Shown: positions 47,772-58,704 of the stretch, one piece after another | How the letters are laid out: every line of letters starts with the position of its first letter | Numbering within the stretch: the stretch's first letter is position 1 | NCBI RefSeq assembly: GCF_000002075.1 | Contig: NW_004797297.1 | Span: 338,411 to 402,410, forward strand | From: Aplysia californica | Taxonomy: Eukaryota > Mollusca > Gastropoda > Aplysiida > Aplysiidae | Reading direction: 5' to 3' | Length of the DNA: 64,000 bases | The notes under the pieces: model-generated | Seen by the model: the letters and a program-made list of their open reading frames with translations, nothing else | Database searches by the model: none | Told to the model about the DNA's origin: nothing | Program-made: the position numbers and the translations under genes

Positions 47772-48650
47772 TCTAGTGGCATCAGCGGCCTAGTGGTTAG
47801 GCTCTCAGACTCGCAACTAACTACTTTTGAAACCATATATAACAGGCCCGGTAATAACAGGGATCCGGAAATAACTGGGATTTGTTAAATCCCACAATTC
47901 CCCCTTTTTTCCCCCTATCCTTTGTCTCTATTAAAAGTTATCGGCAAAAACAGGGCCTCATCGGAGCCCAATCGGTTATAGTATAGCAGGGACAAAGGCT
48001 CTTTAACAATGTGTAACAAAATAAAAGAGTAGAGTAAGAGAGAGAGAGAGTAACGCAGTGATGGAGCAAGCCCACGCAAGCCATGCCACTGCAAGCACAC
48101 GCAGTGGGTGAAGAGAGAGAGAGAGCTGCGGTGTGCTACAGACTTCGATCTAGCCCTAAGCCAAGCTATGTGCATGCGTAATGTGTCGTGCGCAGGCCTG
48201 CCACATGGCCACGAGAGAGGGCTGCGGTGTGCTGTTCGTGGGTACTTGTAGCAAGGCATACTACCCATGAATAAATACAGCTAGATTAGTGCACAAATGC
48301 TTACTTCCCTTGCATTTCTGATTTAACAGGGATCGGATATAAGTATAACAGGACGTTTTCTCTGTTCCCACCATCCCTGTTTTCATCAGGTTTCAACTGT
48401 ATAAGGTCGTGGGTTTGAATTCCATGAGGGGCCAAATATTGTGTCTTTGGGAAAGGCCAGGCACTTTACACAAATTTTTCTCACTTCGACCAGGTGGGAA
48501 TGACCGTGAAAGGTAGGCCTACTGTTAGTGTTAGTTTGTTAGTGCTTGAGCGTGTGCAATCTGCAGCTTGCACTGTATGCTTCCCAGGAAGCCGAGAATA
48601 TTTCTGAGTAGTGTTCTCAGGTCTGCTGGGGTAATAATAGTTGAAAAGCT
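47772..48650 (+). mobile_element. tRNA-derived SINE (family C) split by a MITE
   Basis: The head CAGCGGCCTAGTGGTTAGGC with A box lies at 47783-47803. The matching B box GGGTTTGAATTCC lies only at 48412, because a TA-flanked MITE (47818-48401) inserted between them. The body matches the copy at 42.1 kb. Confidence 0.75.
47818..48401. mobile_element. Pogo/Tigger-like MITE inside the family C SINE
   Basis: TA-flanked. Ends read TTTTGAAACCATATATAACA and, complemented at the right, CAGTTGAAACCTGATG. The right half matches the MITE at 49776 when reversed (CCCTGTTAAATCAGAAATGC). Confidence 0.7.
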
Positions 48651-48681
48651 CATAAAGCATGATGTAGAGAGCGTAATGTAC

Positions 48682-49537
48682 TACAGTGAAATCCTGTTTT
48701 AATGAGAGAGAGGGGACTGGTGTGAAATATCGTTTATAGCAGGATTCACGTTATAAGTATAAGTATAAAGGATCCAGTAATAAATTCAAGGGAAAAAATA
48801 AAGTAGGTCTAATCTATGAGTTTGGTGTTCTGTTCGTTTCTTTTTGTTATCTCCCCTGATGGTGATTTTATTCAACGTGACCTCTTGGTCTTACTTGATC
48901 AAAAATCGGATCCGGTTTCTTTCTCTAGCACTAGCGATGTTGACAGCTCGGCGTTGGTGATCAGAAAGAAAGGGCTCTAGGCTAACTCAGTAACTGGCCC
49001 GCTGTGTTGACCCCCACTCCACGACACCATATGGTGTTTTCCTGCTGCTTGCGCACATTAGGTACACACCTCACCCTGCCCATGTCACACATTCGCTCCA
49101 TTCATTACAGCACTGTGTCCTCTCCATCCCTGCATTGGGGAGGCAGGGTAGGCCTAGACAATCCAGACTTGGCTGGCCTATCACACGATGGGCTCTGCTT
49201 GTCTTCGCATGCCACACCCTCCCCACTCATTCGCTCCGGCCTTCATTGTTGGCACAAGTGGGCTCTTCCATTCTTTGTTTCACTAGATCACCAAGTTTCT
49301 CAACTGGCGAGGGTTTACATATTCATATGTATAATTGGCCTATGCGCTGTGCACAGCAGCAGCAATATTCCGCTATAACTTTTTAACCGACTCGCATGTT
49401 TGTTTGATTGCGCTATAGCAGTATTTTATTTACAAAGATAAAGAAGAAAAATAAACGGGGGTTTAGATTAGTCTAGTGTCTTTTTAACAGATGTCTCGTT
49501 ATTTCAGGACTCGTTAAAATTGAACTTCGCTGAAGTA
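48682..49537. mobile_element. Pogo/Tigger-like MITE, copy 1 (~855 bp)
   Basis: Left end TACAGTGAAATCCTGTTTTA, right end worn (TTCGCTGAAGTAA), TA-bounded. The interior parallels 50732-51532 over its full length, including AAAATCGGATCCGGTTTCTT and GGGCTCTAGGCTAACTC. An open frame of ~120 codons inside is shared by both copies but does not look like a known protein. Confidence 0.75.
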
Positions 49538-49775
49538 ATAAATGCAATATTAATAAATTAATAACTATTATTTTTATTCCTATTACTTTTTCAGCTCCCC
49601 CCCCCCCCCCCCCAAAAAAAATGAAAGTGACAAAGGTAGTGTTTTGTACTTGCCCAATCTGAGCCTATGTCGGAATGTGCCCCTTTGTTACTTGCGTCTT
49701 GATAATACTTTACTCATGCATGCGTTAATATCTTTGAACGAAGGCCACTGATTAATTTGACTGGTGGTACAAAAG

Positions 49776-49948
49776 TACACTGGAAACCTGATATAACAGG
49801 GATGGTGGGACCAGAGAAAAAGTCCTGTTATATCAGATCCCTGTTAAATCAGAAATGCAAAGAAAGTAAGCTTTTATGGACTAATCCAGCTCTATTTATT
49901 CATGAGTAGTTTTCCATTCCCTTGCTACAAGTACAGGATTCCACTGTA
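49776..49948. mobile_element. Pogo/Tigger-like MITE, short (173 bp)
   Basis: TACACTGGAAACCTGATATA at left and GGATTCCACTGTA at right form inverted ends of the CAGTGGAA type, TA-bounded. Confidence 0.8.
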
Positions 49949-50059
49949 ATAGTATAGTAATAAGTCCACTTGCCAAAAAATTGACGGGCGCCCGATTCCA
50001 TTACTTCGTGACACCTGTTTTTATAATGATATCCACTGCATGGGCATTGGGCAAAACTG

Positions 50060-50500
50060 GAAGAGCTATATTTTGCACACATGACTGCTCCCAACTTAAA
50101 AGATGCAGTAAATTCCCTGAGTAGAAGAGAACAAATCGCTATCTTTCGCCTGCGAGCACAACACATCCCAGTGAATTCCTACTTAAATAGGATCCACAAG
50201 GATACCCCACCTGTCTGCCGTTGTATGAATACCAGGATGAAACAGTATCCAACCACCTCTTTGCTTACCCTGGGCTTAGCAACCTGCGTAGAACCAACCT
50301 GCTTGCCTCCCCAGATATCAGAAATACTTTTCATACAGCAACAAAACACACAGCTGATAAATTAAAAACCTGCAAATTCTTTGCCATATCGACAGGCGGA
50401 AGGGCTAGAACTCAAAAAAGGCAGCTGGATCAGAAAAGAAAAATAATGATATCCACGCCAGCTCTCGTCATTACTACCACTACTGAGTTTTCCAAATGAT
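50060..50500 (+). mobile_element. LINE ORF2 C-terminal fragment with a frameshift
   Basis: LSRREQIAIFRLRAQHIPVN then a Cys-rich CRC and, in the next frame, DETVSNHLFAYPGLSNLRRT resembles the RREQ..IFRLR...C..C..ET..H.L..CP end of many non-LTR retrotransposon proteins. The match switches frame near 50225, so it is dead. It lies between two pogo-like MITEs. Confidence 0.6.
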
Positions 50501-50731
50501 AAAAATCTTCAGTGGAGGGGGGGGGGGGGGTGGCTTCTTTGAGTACCAAAATTGTACAGCATGTCTTGTGGTTGTCCTGCTATTCGTTTACAGTCCAGCA
50601 GGCACATAGCAAAATCAGTGGGATGTGGAAATGTCTTCGTATGTATACAAATTTCACCCTGGTACAGATGTCTTTTAAATACATATATACAAAGAATATA
50701 TAATATGTATTAGACGAAAATTTGGACTTTA

Positions 50732-51532
50732 TACAGTGGAATCCTGTTATAACGAGAGGGAGGGGACCGGTGCAAAATGTCCTGTTATAGCAGGATTCTC
50801 GTTATAAGGGATCCAGTAATAAATTCAAGGGAAATAGTGAAGTAGGCCTAACCTAAGAGTTGGGTGTTCTGTTTGTTCTTTTTTGAATTTCCGCTGACGA
50901 TGATTTTGTTCAACATGATCTCTAGGTCTCACTTGATCAAAAATCGAATCAGGTTTCTTTCTCTAGCACTAACAATGTTGACAGCTCAGCGTTGGCGATC
51001 AGAAAGAAGGGGCTCTAGGCTAACTCGCACGCAGTGTTGTTCCCCACCCCGCCACACCTTGTGGTGCATTGCGTCTGCTTGCACACGTCACACATTCACT
51101 CCATCTATCACAGCATTGTGACCTCTCCATCCCGCACCAGAGAAGTGAGAGGCATGGTGGTAGGCCTAGATAATCTAGACTGGGCTGGCCTATCACACGA
51201 TGCATTTTGCCTGTCTGGGCATGCCACACACTTCCTACTCATTCGCTCCTGCCTTCATTGTTGGTTCGTGTGGGCTCTCCTATTCTTTGTTCCGCTGGAT
51301 CACCAACTTTCTCAACTGACGAGGTTTATATGTTTAATTGGTCTGTGCGCTGTGTACAGCAGCAGCGATATTCCGATATAACCGACTTGCGTGACTGTCT
51401 GATTCAATGATTGCGCAATAGCAGTATTTTATTTTAACAAAGATAAAGAATGGAAAAAATGGGGTTTTAGAATAGTGTCTTTTAACGGACTTCTCGTTAC
51501 TTCAGGACTCGTTATAAGTGGACTCCACTGTA
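50732..51532. mobile_element. Pogo/Tigger-like MITE, copy 2 (801 bp)
   Basis: TACAGTGGAATCCTGTTATA at left and TTATAAGTGGACTCCACTGTA at right (inverted), bounded by TA. Tc1/mariner-group pogo elements have this kind of end and target. It stops about 100 bases before the acceptor of the finger gene. Confidence 0.85.
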
Positions 51533-51633
51533 ATTTGTTTACAATGTGCCTGGCTATACTGTATGTAATAGATAGATAATACATGTTTTTTCACTCACCA
51601 AATTTCACTTTAGAATCCACAAATTAAAATGAA

Positions 51634-51655
51634 TTTACTTTGTTTATTTTGCAGG
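51634..51655 (+). other. Splice acceptor before the finger-protein start
   Basis: A T-rich tract ending TTTTGCAG just before the short leader GTCCAACAGC... that precedes the ATG. It implies an upstream non-coding exon that I could not place. Confidence 0.55.
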
Positions 51656-51683
51656 TCCAACAGCTATTTTATAACTGGCCACC

Positions 51684-52550
51684 ATGAGTACTGTTGAGAG
51701 TGTTGACGCCATCATTGTTGTGGGCCCTGTCTTGTGGAAATGTGTCAACTGTGACCTGTTAGCATCTCGACACCACAGTGTTGATGATCATTTGAGAACT
51801 GTGCATGCTTCCACTGCCACTTCCAGATTAAAACACTCTCTTAAACATGACAGCTCTTTATTGAATAAATGTGACATCCATGGGTGCTCTTGTCGTTTGA
51901 TTAAGTCAAGAAGTAGCATCGCGAAAGTTAAGAAACGAAGAAGTTCTAGTGGATCCAGGACTCCACAATTTCTCCATAAAACGAACGGTGTTTTAGCAGT
52001 TGAGAGCGATGAAAATGATGATTCTGTTTGCAATGACGATCGTCTTCAAGATGATGGTGACGATGATGACGAAATTCCACAAGCATTAAGAGATATTGTG
52101 GAAAAAGCCATCACTACAAAAGAGAATGATTTGGAGTGTTGCAATGTTGAGAACAGAACTGCTTGTGATCTGGGTGATCAAGCACAAAGTGAAGTTGAAA
52201 AGACCAATGAACTCAAAGATAGCACAAATGAGAAAGTTGAAAGTTCCAGAGAATTCCAAGTTGATTCATCAGCTGACTGTGAAGAACCTAAACGTGGATT
52301 AAAACGTACTTTTTCTTCCGCCTCGGATAAAATGACCGATGAAGTGTCAGAAAAGGCGTTATCTGAACTGACAGATGGCATAGTGGATGGTTCTGATCTT
52401 CAAGATAACTCAGTGGCCAAAGTTTCTTCTTCTAGAGGTAGCATTGATGAGACTCGTGTTCAGGGAAAAGAGCAAGGGAGGCGAACAAGTAGCAGGGCAA
52501 ACAAAGGGAAAAACACTCAGTACAGTGAATATAGAGTGGAATTTGTGTAG
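51684..52550 (+). CDS. Unrecognised 288-residue protein with one C2H2-like finger and acidic and basic tracts
   Basis: I do not recognise this gene. The open frame stands out in length, composition and setting: the start is in a good Kozak context (GCCACCATGAG), about 29 bases after a pyrimidine-rich tract ending TTTTGCAG. So a 5' leader exon is probably spliced on just before the start. Residues 20-41 hold C-x2-C-x12-H-x4-H (CVNCDLLASRHHSVDDHLRT, then VH). A second Cys/His group (CDIHGCSC) lies near residue 63. A basic stretch KVKKRRSSSGSR near residue 82 could be a nuclear signal. An acidic DDGDDDDE follows near 122, then a long Glu/Ser/Lys-rich, probably disordered region and a basic end RRTSSRANKGK. 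A nuclear, nucleic-acid- or chromatin-associated protein is a reasonable guess only. It converges with the borealin-like gene downstream. Confidence 0.75.
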   Translation: MSTVESVDAIIVVGPVLWKCVNCDLLASRHHSVDDHLRTVHASTATSRLKHSLKHDSSLLNKCDIHGCSCRLIKSRSSIAKVKKRRSSSGSRTPQFLHKTNGVLAVESDENDDSVCNDDRLQDDGDDDDEIPQALRDIVEKAITTKENDLECCNVENRTACDLGDQAQSEVEKTNELKDSTNEKVESSREFQVDSSADCEEPKRGLKRTFSSASDKMTDEVSEKALSELTDGIVDGSDLQDNSVAKVSSSRGSIDETRVQGKEQGRRTSSRANKGKNTQYSEYRVEFV

Positions 52551-52740
52551 AATGATTTGTTATGTAACGTAGTTTGTTTGGGGTGTTTAGTTTATATTTT
52601 TGTAACACACTTTAAAGAATAATGTGATAAAAACCATGAATGTAGGCCCTATGTTGTCTTTATGACCAGCTTACCTGGATATTGTTATGCTATGTTTGCA
52701 CACATGCGTACAGTTTAGCGCACACATAGCGAACATGCAC

Positions 52741-52746
52741 AATAAA
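52741..52746 (+). terminator. AATAAA after the finger-protein gene
   Basis: Canonical polyadenylation signal about 190 bases after the stop codon. It gives a compact 3' UTR that ends before the SINE tail at 52.83 kb. Confidence 0.5.
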
Positions 52747-52825
52747 TTATAAGGCAAAGAGATTTTTAGGTCCCAATTTAAAAAAACAAAAAAATCTGCG
52801 CACAGTACTTTCAAAACACACATAT

Positions 52826-52880
52826 TCGCAGGCTCATATGACCTAATGCAGTTGCAAGTGCCGTAAACTAAAACTCTTTC
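52826..52880 (+). mobile_element. SINE tail fragment, plus orientation
   Basis: GGCTCATATGACCTAATGCA then GTTGCAAGTGCCGTAAACTA, the shared A tail in the opposite orientation, just after the finger gene. Confidence 0.6.
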
Positions 52881-52884
52881 TAAA

Positions 52885-52985
52885 CCAATGCACACACATG
52901 GCATAAACAATGTGTAAAAGTGAAAAAACATTGGGATCAGCGAGGATAGATTAAAATATTACTGCAAATTTCATTTACCAAAGTA
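52885..52985. other. Start of the convergent intergenic region
   Basis: The region between the finger gene and the borealin-like gene (52.75-56.43 kb) holds a SINE tail, the split A2 SINE and a TA run. From 53.8 to 56.4 kb nothing coding is recognisable. Confidence 0.5.
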
Positions 52986-53002
52986 GTCGTGAGGGGGAGA
53001 GA

Positions 53003-53796
53003 TTATTATTATTATAGTAGAGGGTTTTACAGCGCTTGCAACTGCATAAAGTCATATGAGCGCCAAGGGGTGGGTGTCAACATAGAATTCTTTACAGGGA
53101 ATCAGACTTACTCTGCTCACCTCTCTAACTTCAACAGCACAAGGTCTGCTTCGACTATCAAGGCACCCCGGAAATATCAGGTCACAAGAGTGTGACACAT
53201 ACAAAAGAAGTAGAGGAAAATGACAATAGTAAGGATTAGGAAAGAAAAAGCAGCAGTTCCCTGTTGTAGATCAGGCACAGTAACATAGCTGCCCACTGTC
53301 CTGGGTCATCCGTATTTTGTACAGATTTTCTTGAAAAATCGCTGTTGTCCCGGAAATACGGATGTTGACCGACGGTCCCGGAAAATAAAAACTTGGCAAG
53401 CATACTTTTAAAACAGAAAAATTAGCCTTCTGTTGCTCGGGGAAATGACGAAAATTCGGGAGAGTTGGCAGGTGTGCAGTTTCGATAAAGTCAGCTGACA
53501 CGCATGCGCGGCGCTCAGCTTCTTCATTTGTTTGAAAAGATGGCGTCAAAACGTTCGACGATGAGTTCTAAGTCCGGCTCTGGACCAAGTGAAGCAAAGA
53601 AACCGAAAAGGCAGCAAGTTTTTCTTGACAAATATAAGGTGTCCCTGATAATAAGTCGATGTCCCTGATTTTGAGCTAGGCTGTCCCTGATAGCCAGAGG
53701 AGAGGGGTTGGCAGCTGTGCAATAATGAGCGTGACACGAATCATCCCATTTACAATTCTACTGTGCTTGAACGAGAGATGTCACCCCCTTTGAGAA
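53003..53796 (-). mobile_element. A2 SINE interrupted by a DNA transposon relic
   Basis: Flanked by TGAGGGGGAGAGA at 52990-53002 and 53797-53809, a perfect 13-bp target duplication. The A2 body is in two parts, 53003-53280 and 53723-53796, around a foreign insert. Confidence 0.85.
53281..53722 (+). mobile_element. Non-autonomous DNA element inside the A2 SINE
   Basis: Ends are related inverted repeats: CATAGCTGCCCACTGTCC at left, and GGCAGCTGTGCAA at right, whose complement reads TTGCACAGCTGCC. A TA or TAA duplication flanks it. Near the right end an ATG at 53540 opens 42 codons (MASKRSTMSSKSGSGPSEAK, then KPKRQQVFLDKYK), which looks like the kept N-terminus of a lost transposase gene. Family not settled. 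Confidence 0.7.
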
Positions 53797-55584
53797 TGAG
53801 GGGGAGAGAGCAGATAGAGAGGAAGGGAGAGAGGGACACATGGCACAGTATGACCACGAGTGTATGCCAACTACCTTTTTAGGCCGAGGACAAATGTGTA
53901 GGCTAAGGACGTGTTTATTGGATAGGTCACAGCCGTGTTCAGCGATAGATCAAGCCTACACACTTCAGCTGGGTGAAGGCCTATACTAGGGAATGTGCTG
54001 TTGTGTGAGAAGACACGTCTCTGTATTTTTGCCATGGGTGTCAGAATACTTCTTCTTTAGCTATACTATGTTAATGTAGTATGGCTGCACACTATGCCAT
54101 TATTTGCTGGTGCTTTGCAAAGTTAGGTCTAGATGACGTTGTAGTAGCAGAGAGAGTGGATCATGACTTAGAAAAAGAAGCGGAGAGGTTTTTAGGTCAA
54201 GGAAGAAAAGACTGATCCTTGCAGAGGTAGAGTAAAAATCAGTGTCACAAACCGAAGTCTGCAAAACGTTTAGGCAGCCATGAATCAATCCAACACACAT
54301 GTAAGTGTGACATAAGGAACAAAGTAGATGTAAAAATCTGACCCAATAATTGTCTGCGTGTTTCCCTTGATGATGACATGGCTTGAAATTCTTACATAAA
54401 AAGATTTCCGCATTCTGACGGTTAAATAAAAAACAAATTGTAAAAAATATGTGTGTGCTAGACTGTTGCAATTTGTATTTTTAGAAGGCATAGATTGTGG
54501 ATTTTAAAGTATAGAAAGTGAAAGGTCCGTGTTATTGCACATCTTGAAATCCCTGAGAGAATTTTCTTTTGTGCTGGGGGAACACATTAATTTGAGAATG
54601 GAAGTTTGAGTGAATAAAACACTACCTGTAGTTTAATATGGAAGCTATTTTATATATTTTTTAAAGGGTCTTTGTACTCTTCTTTCTTGTCACTGCTGGC
54701 AGCTACAAAGAACATTTCTTCCTGGGGACACTATTGAATATATCTGAAATTGTAAATCTCCATTTACACTCCTGCCTGAATTTATCTGTAATTTTTCTAT
54801 CTTTTCTTGCAACTGTTGTCGTGTGCGTTGTTATTTTATCTTTTTAAAACACTTTTCAGCCTCTGATTTCAAGGTGTGAAGTGATGAAAGCTATTACTGC
54901 TGTTAGCAGTACTGTATAACGTATTTAGTAAAATGTCTGCTTTTGTCATTTGATCAGACCCCAGAATTTAAGGAATAGAGCAGAAGGATGAGCCCTTCGA
55001 TTAAAATGTTGTAGTTGTTAGCAACTTTGGCTTTTATCGATGCTGTCTTTGCTGTGTTGTTGTTTTTGGGTTTTTAAAAATAATGCTCAAGGTGAAAAGA
55101 TACACAACTGTACTGTAATAAGTTGCAAAACAAACAGCACAAGAAAGATTTGTATTTTTAAACATTGCTACTGGGCATGACTTGCTCATCACTCTACTCT
55201 ATGCTGACATAATGCAGCTAACATTGTTGCATTTTTCTGATCCCCCAGTCTCGTATGATTCTTTCTCCTTCCCATCAGCGCGGCCCGCTCAGCCAAGAAG
55301 CTGGTGGTCGTGAGAGATGATTTTCAACCTCCCCTTGTATTTCTTGTCATTTTGGTCAAAAAGCCATGTTTACGTCAATAAATTTGCATCTTCTGGTTAT
55401 ATGATACCCCTGAAAAAACTTGGGTTTGTTCTCTATTTGCATGGGTGTGTGTTTACAAGTTTTTGTGAATGTCCATTCAAATTTAAGAATGTTATGACAT
55501 CTCAAAGTGCAGACATTTCACAATTTTAAAAATAAAGCGTTTTTCTGACACTTCAGATGTTCATAACTTTGTTAAAAATGAAGC

Positions 55585-55608
55585 TATATATATATATATA
55601 TATATATG
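55585..55608 (+). repeat. (TA)n microsatellite
   Basis: Twelve TA units between the two convergent genes. Confidence 0.9.
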
Positions 55609-56429
55609 GTATTAAAATGTTCAGAATAATAAATTCTATAAGGTGGTGCAGTTAACTATGAAATCAGAGGGCTTTGAAATTTCAGTCTGTGGTACCTACA
55701 TTAAGACAATTACAATACAAAAAAAATAAATTATTATTAATACATATTATGAACACAGTGCATTCTTAAAAATTCATTGACATTTATTCCGTAAAACTGT
55801 GGACATTTCACAATTTCTTATTAAATAGTATGTTGGTCATTTCTCTAATGTAAAAAGCCCGATTTGATTCATCAAAATGTTCTGTTTAGGTTGTTTGTTA
55901 CAGGAGGAGGAAAAGAGTGTCTCCGGCAGTGCTGAACTTTGGAGAATAGCAAAAAATAGCTCATATTGCTTGTACTTGAATGTGGCAAAATCCAGTTTTT
56001 CTTTAATATAAATACTTTTCCACTGTGTAATATCGTAGCACAAATGCTCTAAAAAAAAAAAAAAGTAAAGGAATGCACTAACAAAGTTCCCAAATTACAT
56101 TGTCTCCAACTCCGAAGATAGTAACAATGAAATCTATTCTTCCTGTAGCTGACTGTTTGCAATAGAAAACACTAAATGGTGAGGACATTCATTAATCACA
56201 GGACACACTGAGCCATCATGTCTCAGACTGTCTCAAGTTCACATTTCAGAACAGATAATTACCCAGGACCTCCGTACTCTGATAGTGATAAGGCCCAAAT
56301 GCATAAACCATTCCTGTCCCTGAAACTGATCACAATCTTTGATAGAAAAGGTCAGACCCAGTCAATACGATATTTCAAAATTAGAAATAAGGCACTGCCA
56401 AGCCCAGCATTCAGCATGTCAACGCTACT

Positions 56430-56435
56430 TTTATT
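56430..56435 (-). terminator. AATAAA after the borealin-like stop
   Basis: The minus strand reads GATAAATAAAAG about 50 bases past the TGA, giving a very short 3' UTR. Confidence 0.5.
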
Positions 56436-56484
56436 TATCGGTAATATTATTTACATAAACTATTTACAACGGTATTTGACAACA

Positions 56485-56613
56485 TCAATTTTTTTCGAGA
56501 GATGCAGAAAACAACTGGAAAATCCGTTCCATTTTGGTGGGTGTGAGTTCCATCTCAGAGAGCTCATCCTTGATCTTGTCCTTCTTGGCTCCAACAACTC
56601 CGATAGCTCGCCG
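56485..56613 (-). CDS. CDCA8: Borealin-like last coding exon
   Basis: Encodes RRAIGVVGAKKDKIKDELSE then MELTPTKMERIFQLFSASLE, KN and TGA. The charged helix fits the place of the last borealin helix, but residues are only weakly alike. Acceptor TTTCAG. Confidence 0.75.
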   Translation of the reverse strand, partial: RRAIGVVGAKKDKIKDELSEMELTPTKMERIFQLFSASLEKN

Positions 56614-58653
56614 CTGAAAGTAGATGATGTTAACAATAACTGGCTTCATGTAAGACAAGATATCAGCTCTGTATGTCCTAACTCGATTAAGAAATGAAAA
56701 TACAAATACAATGCTATACAATGTATAGGGCTTGGACACACTTCTGCAACATAAGAAAAATATGAAAAGCATCCTTCAAATTCAAATTAAATGTAGAAAC
56801 TCTGTTATGGTGTTTTTAGCTCACTTCATAGTAAAAGTACAACTTGTTTGTCTCTCATTCAATAGGTCCCGGTGGCACGTGGCAAATTAAAAGAGCAAAA
56901 TTTTTGTTGCACCTTCTCCTAATTCGAAATCTGTAGGACCAACAGATTTTCTTCAGTTCAACCAGGTTTTTGGTTTCCAAAAGTGAAATTTGATGCGCAA
57001 GTATGGCACCTCTCTGGCCCACAATCGACACACACATGTATTTTCATTTGTTTCTTCTGTTTTGCACTACTTTGGGGTTGATAGTGAAGATTTAGATGAC
57101 ATAACCCTCAAAATTCATTTTGATTTAGATAGGAGCCTTTCAGCGAATTGATAGGTTTTTTCCGAGACAAAGAAAAAAACCCAGGGGATTCTGATTTCTT
57201 TTGGTTTACTGCTGTTTTCGGACTGACCGTGTACACTTTAAACGGATTCCACTGTATATTGATAAATTTGCTTTCTCACCCTGTTGTCCACTTGAACAGG
57301 ACTTCCGGCAATGGACATGAGCCTTTCACCAGGTTTCATCTCACGAATGTTGTCAGGTGTTGAAGGCAAACTGAGAGGGGAGGAACATAGAAAAAGCATT
57401 GGTTAAACCTGCTGAAAGTTATATATTTTAGGGGTTGGTACAAAAAATAGTTCAACGTATTTTAAAAAAACAAAAAAACCCAGCTTGATAGCTCATTACC
57501 TTCAAAGAGGTGAAGAAGTTGAAATAGTTAATTCTTTGATTTTGGTAATTAAGACTAGTGCCCCCCCCCCCCCCATGGACAGTGCCACTGACTGAAGTGT
57601 CTTTACGCCATTCCCAAAGGGGGGACATTTTTTGTTCTTATGCACAGTAGAATTGTAAATGGGCTGATTCAACAATGTCATGCTCATAACTGTGCCTGAA
57701 CGACAACAGGGAACTGCTGCTTTTTCTGTCCTAATCCTTACTATTGTCATTTTCCTCTACTTTTGTGTGTTTGTCACACTCTTGTGACCCACTATTTCCG
57801 GGGTGCCTTGAAAGTCAAAACAGACTTTGTGCTGTTAAAGTAAGCTAGAAATTCTTAGAAAGGTGAGCGGAGTAAGCCCGATTCCCAGTAAAGACTTCTC
57901 TGTTGAGATCCACCCCTTGGCGGTCATATGACATTATCATTTATGCTGTTGCGAGCGTCGTAAAACCTCTACTAAATAAAATAAGATTAGTCATGAAACA
58001 CAAATGTAATATAACAAAAAGATTTTAATCTGCAGCTAAGAATGTAGCCCAGATCATTGTAAAAAATCGGACAAGAACTTTTCACTGTACTCGATAATGA
58101 CACAAAAATGGTGTGATGACAGGCTACAGCCCTCTTTAACTTTAAGCGTCCAAAAATGTTCTACATGTTAAAACTTAATGTTTGCTTTTTATTTGATTTG
58201 AAGTCATTGTCTAACAAAATTAGACAAGAGTACAGGCCAGATATTATACTTGGCTTTTGAAGAAGGGTGACATATAATAAAAGCTACATGTAGCCCCAAT
58301 CAGCACTTCCACTAGGCGAGATACAGCCTCAACTCAATAAGCCAATCTCACATCTAAGCTAATTGGGTTACAAAACCTTATTAACCATTTAAGACATGGA
58401 TCAATATTGCGCGGGAGCTGCGTTTTAATCGCCGAACGCGTGACACTGCTGTGGTATGCAATTCTGAGGTCTATGAGAGTCCAACTAATTCTACTGAAAA
58501 TGAGGCTATAGCGAAAGTAGAAATTATCTTTCTTTGAATTTTTGAATGGTCAACATTGACCAAGAAATTGCGCGCGAGTGAATTTTTAAAGTAGCCTATA
58601 TGATGAAATAGAGGGTGCAATGGAGTTGAAACTTGGGTCTGTCCAAGGAAACT

Positions 58654-58704
<51 letters not shown>

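Noticed and set aside
35000-51600. A shared bidirectional promoter for AP1G1 and the finger gene
   Set aside because: The two starts are about 16.8 kb apart with many elements between, and no leader exons could be placed.
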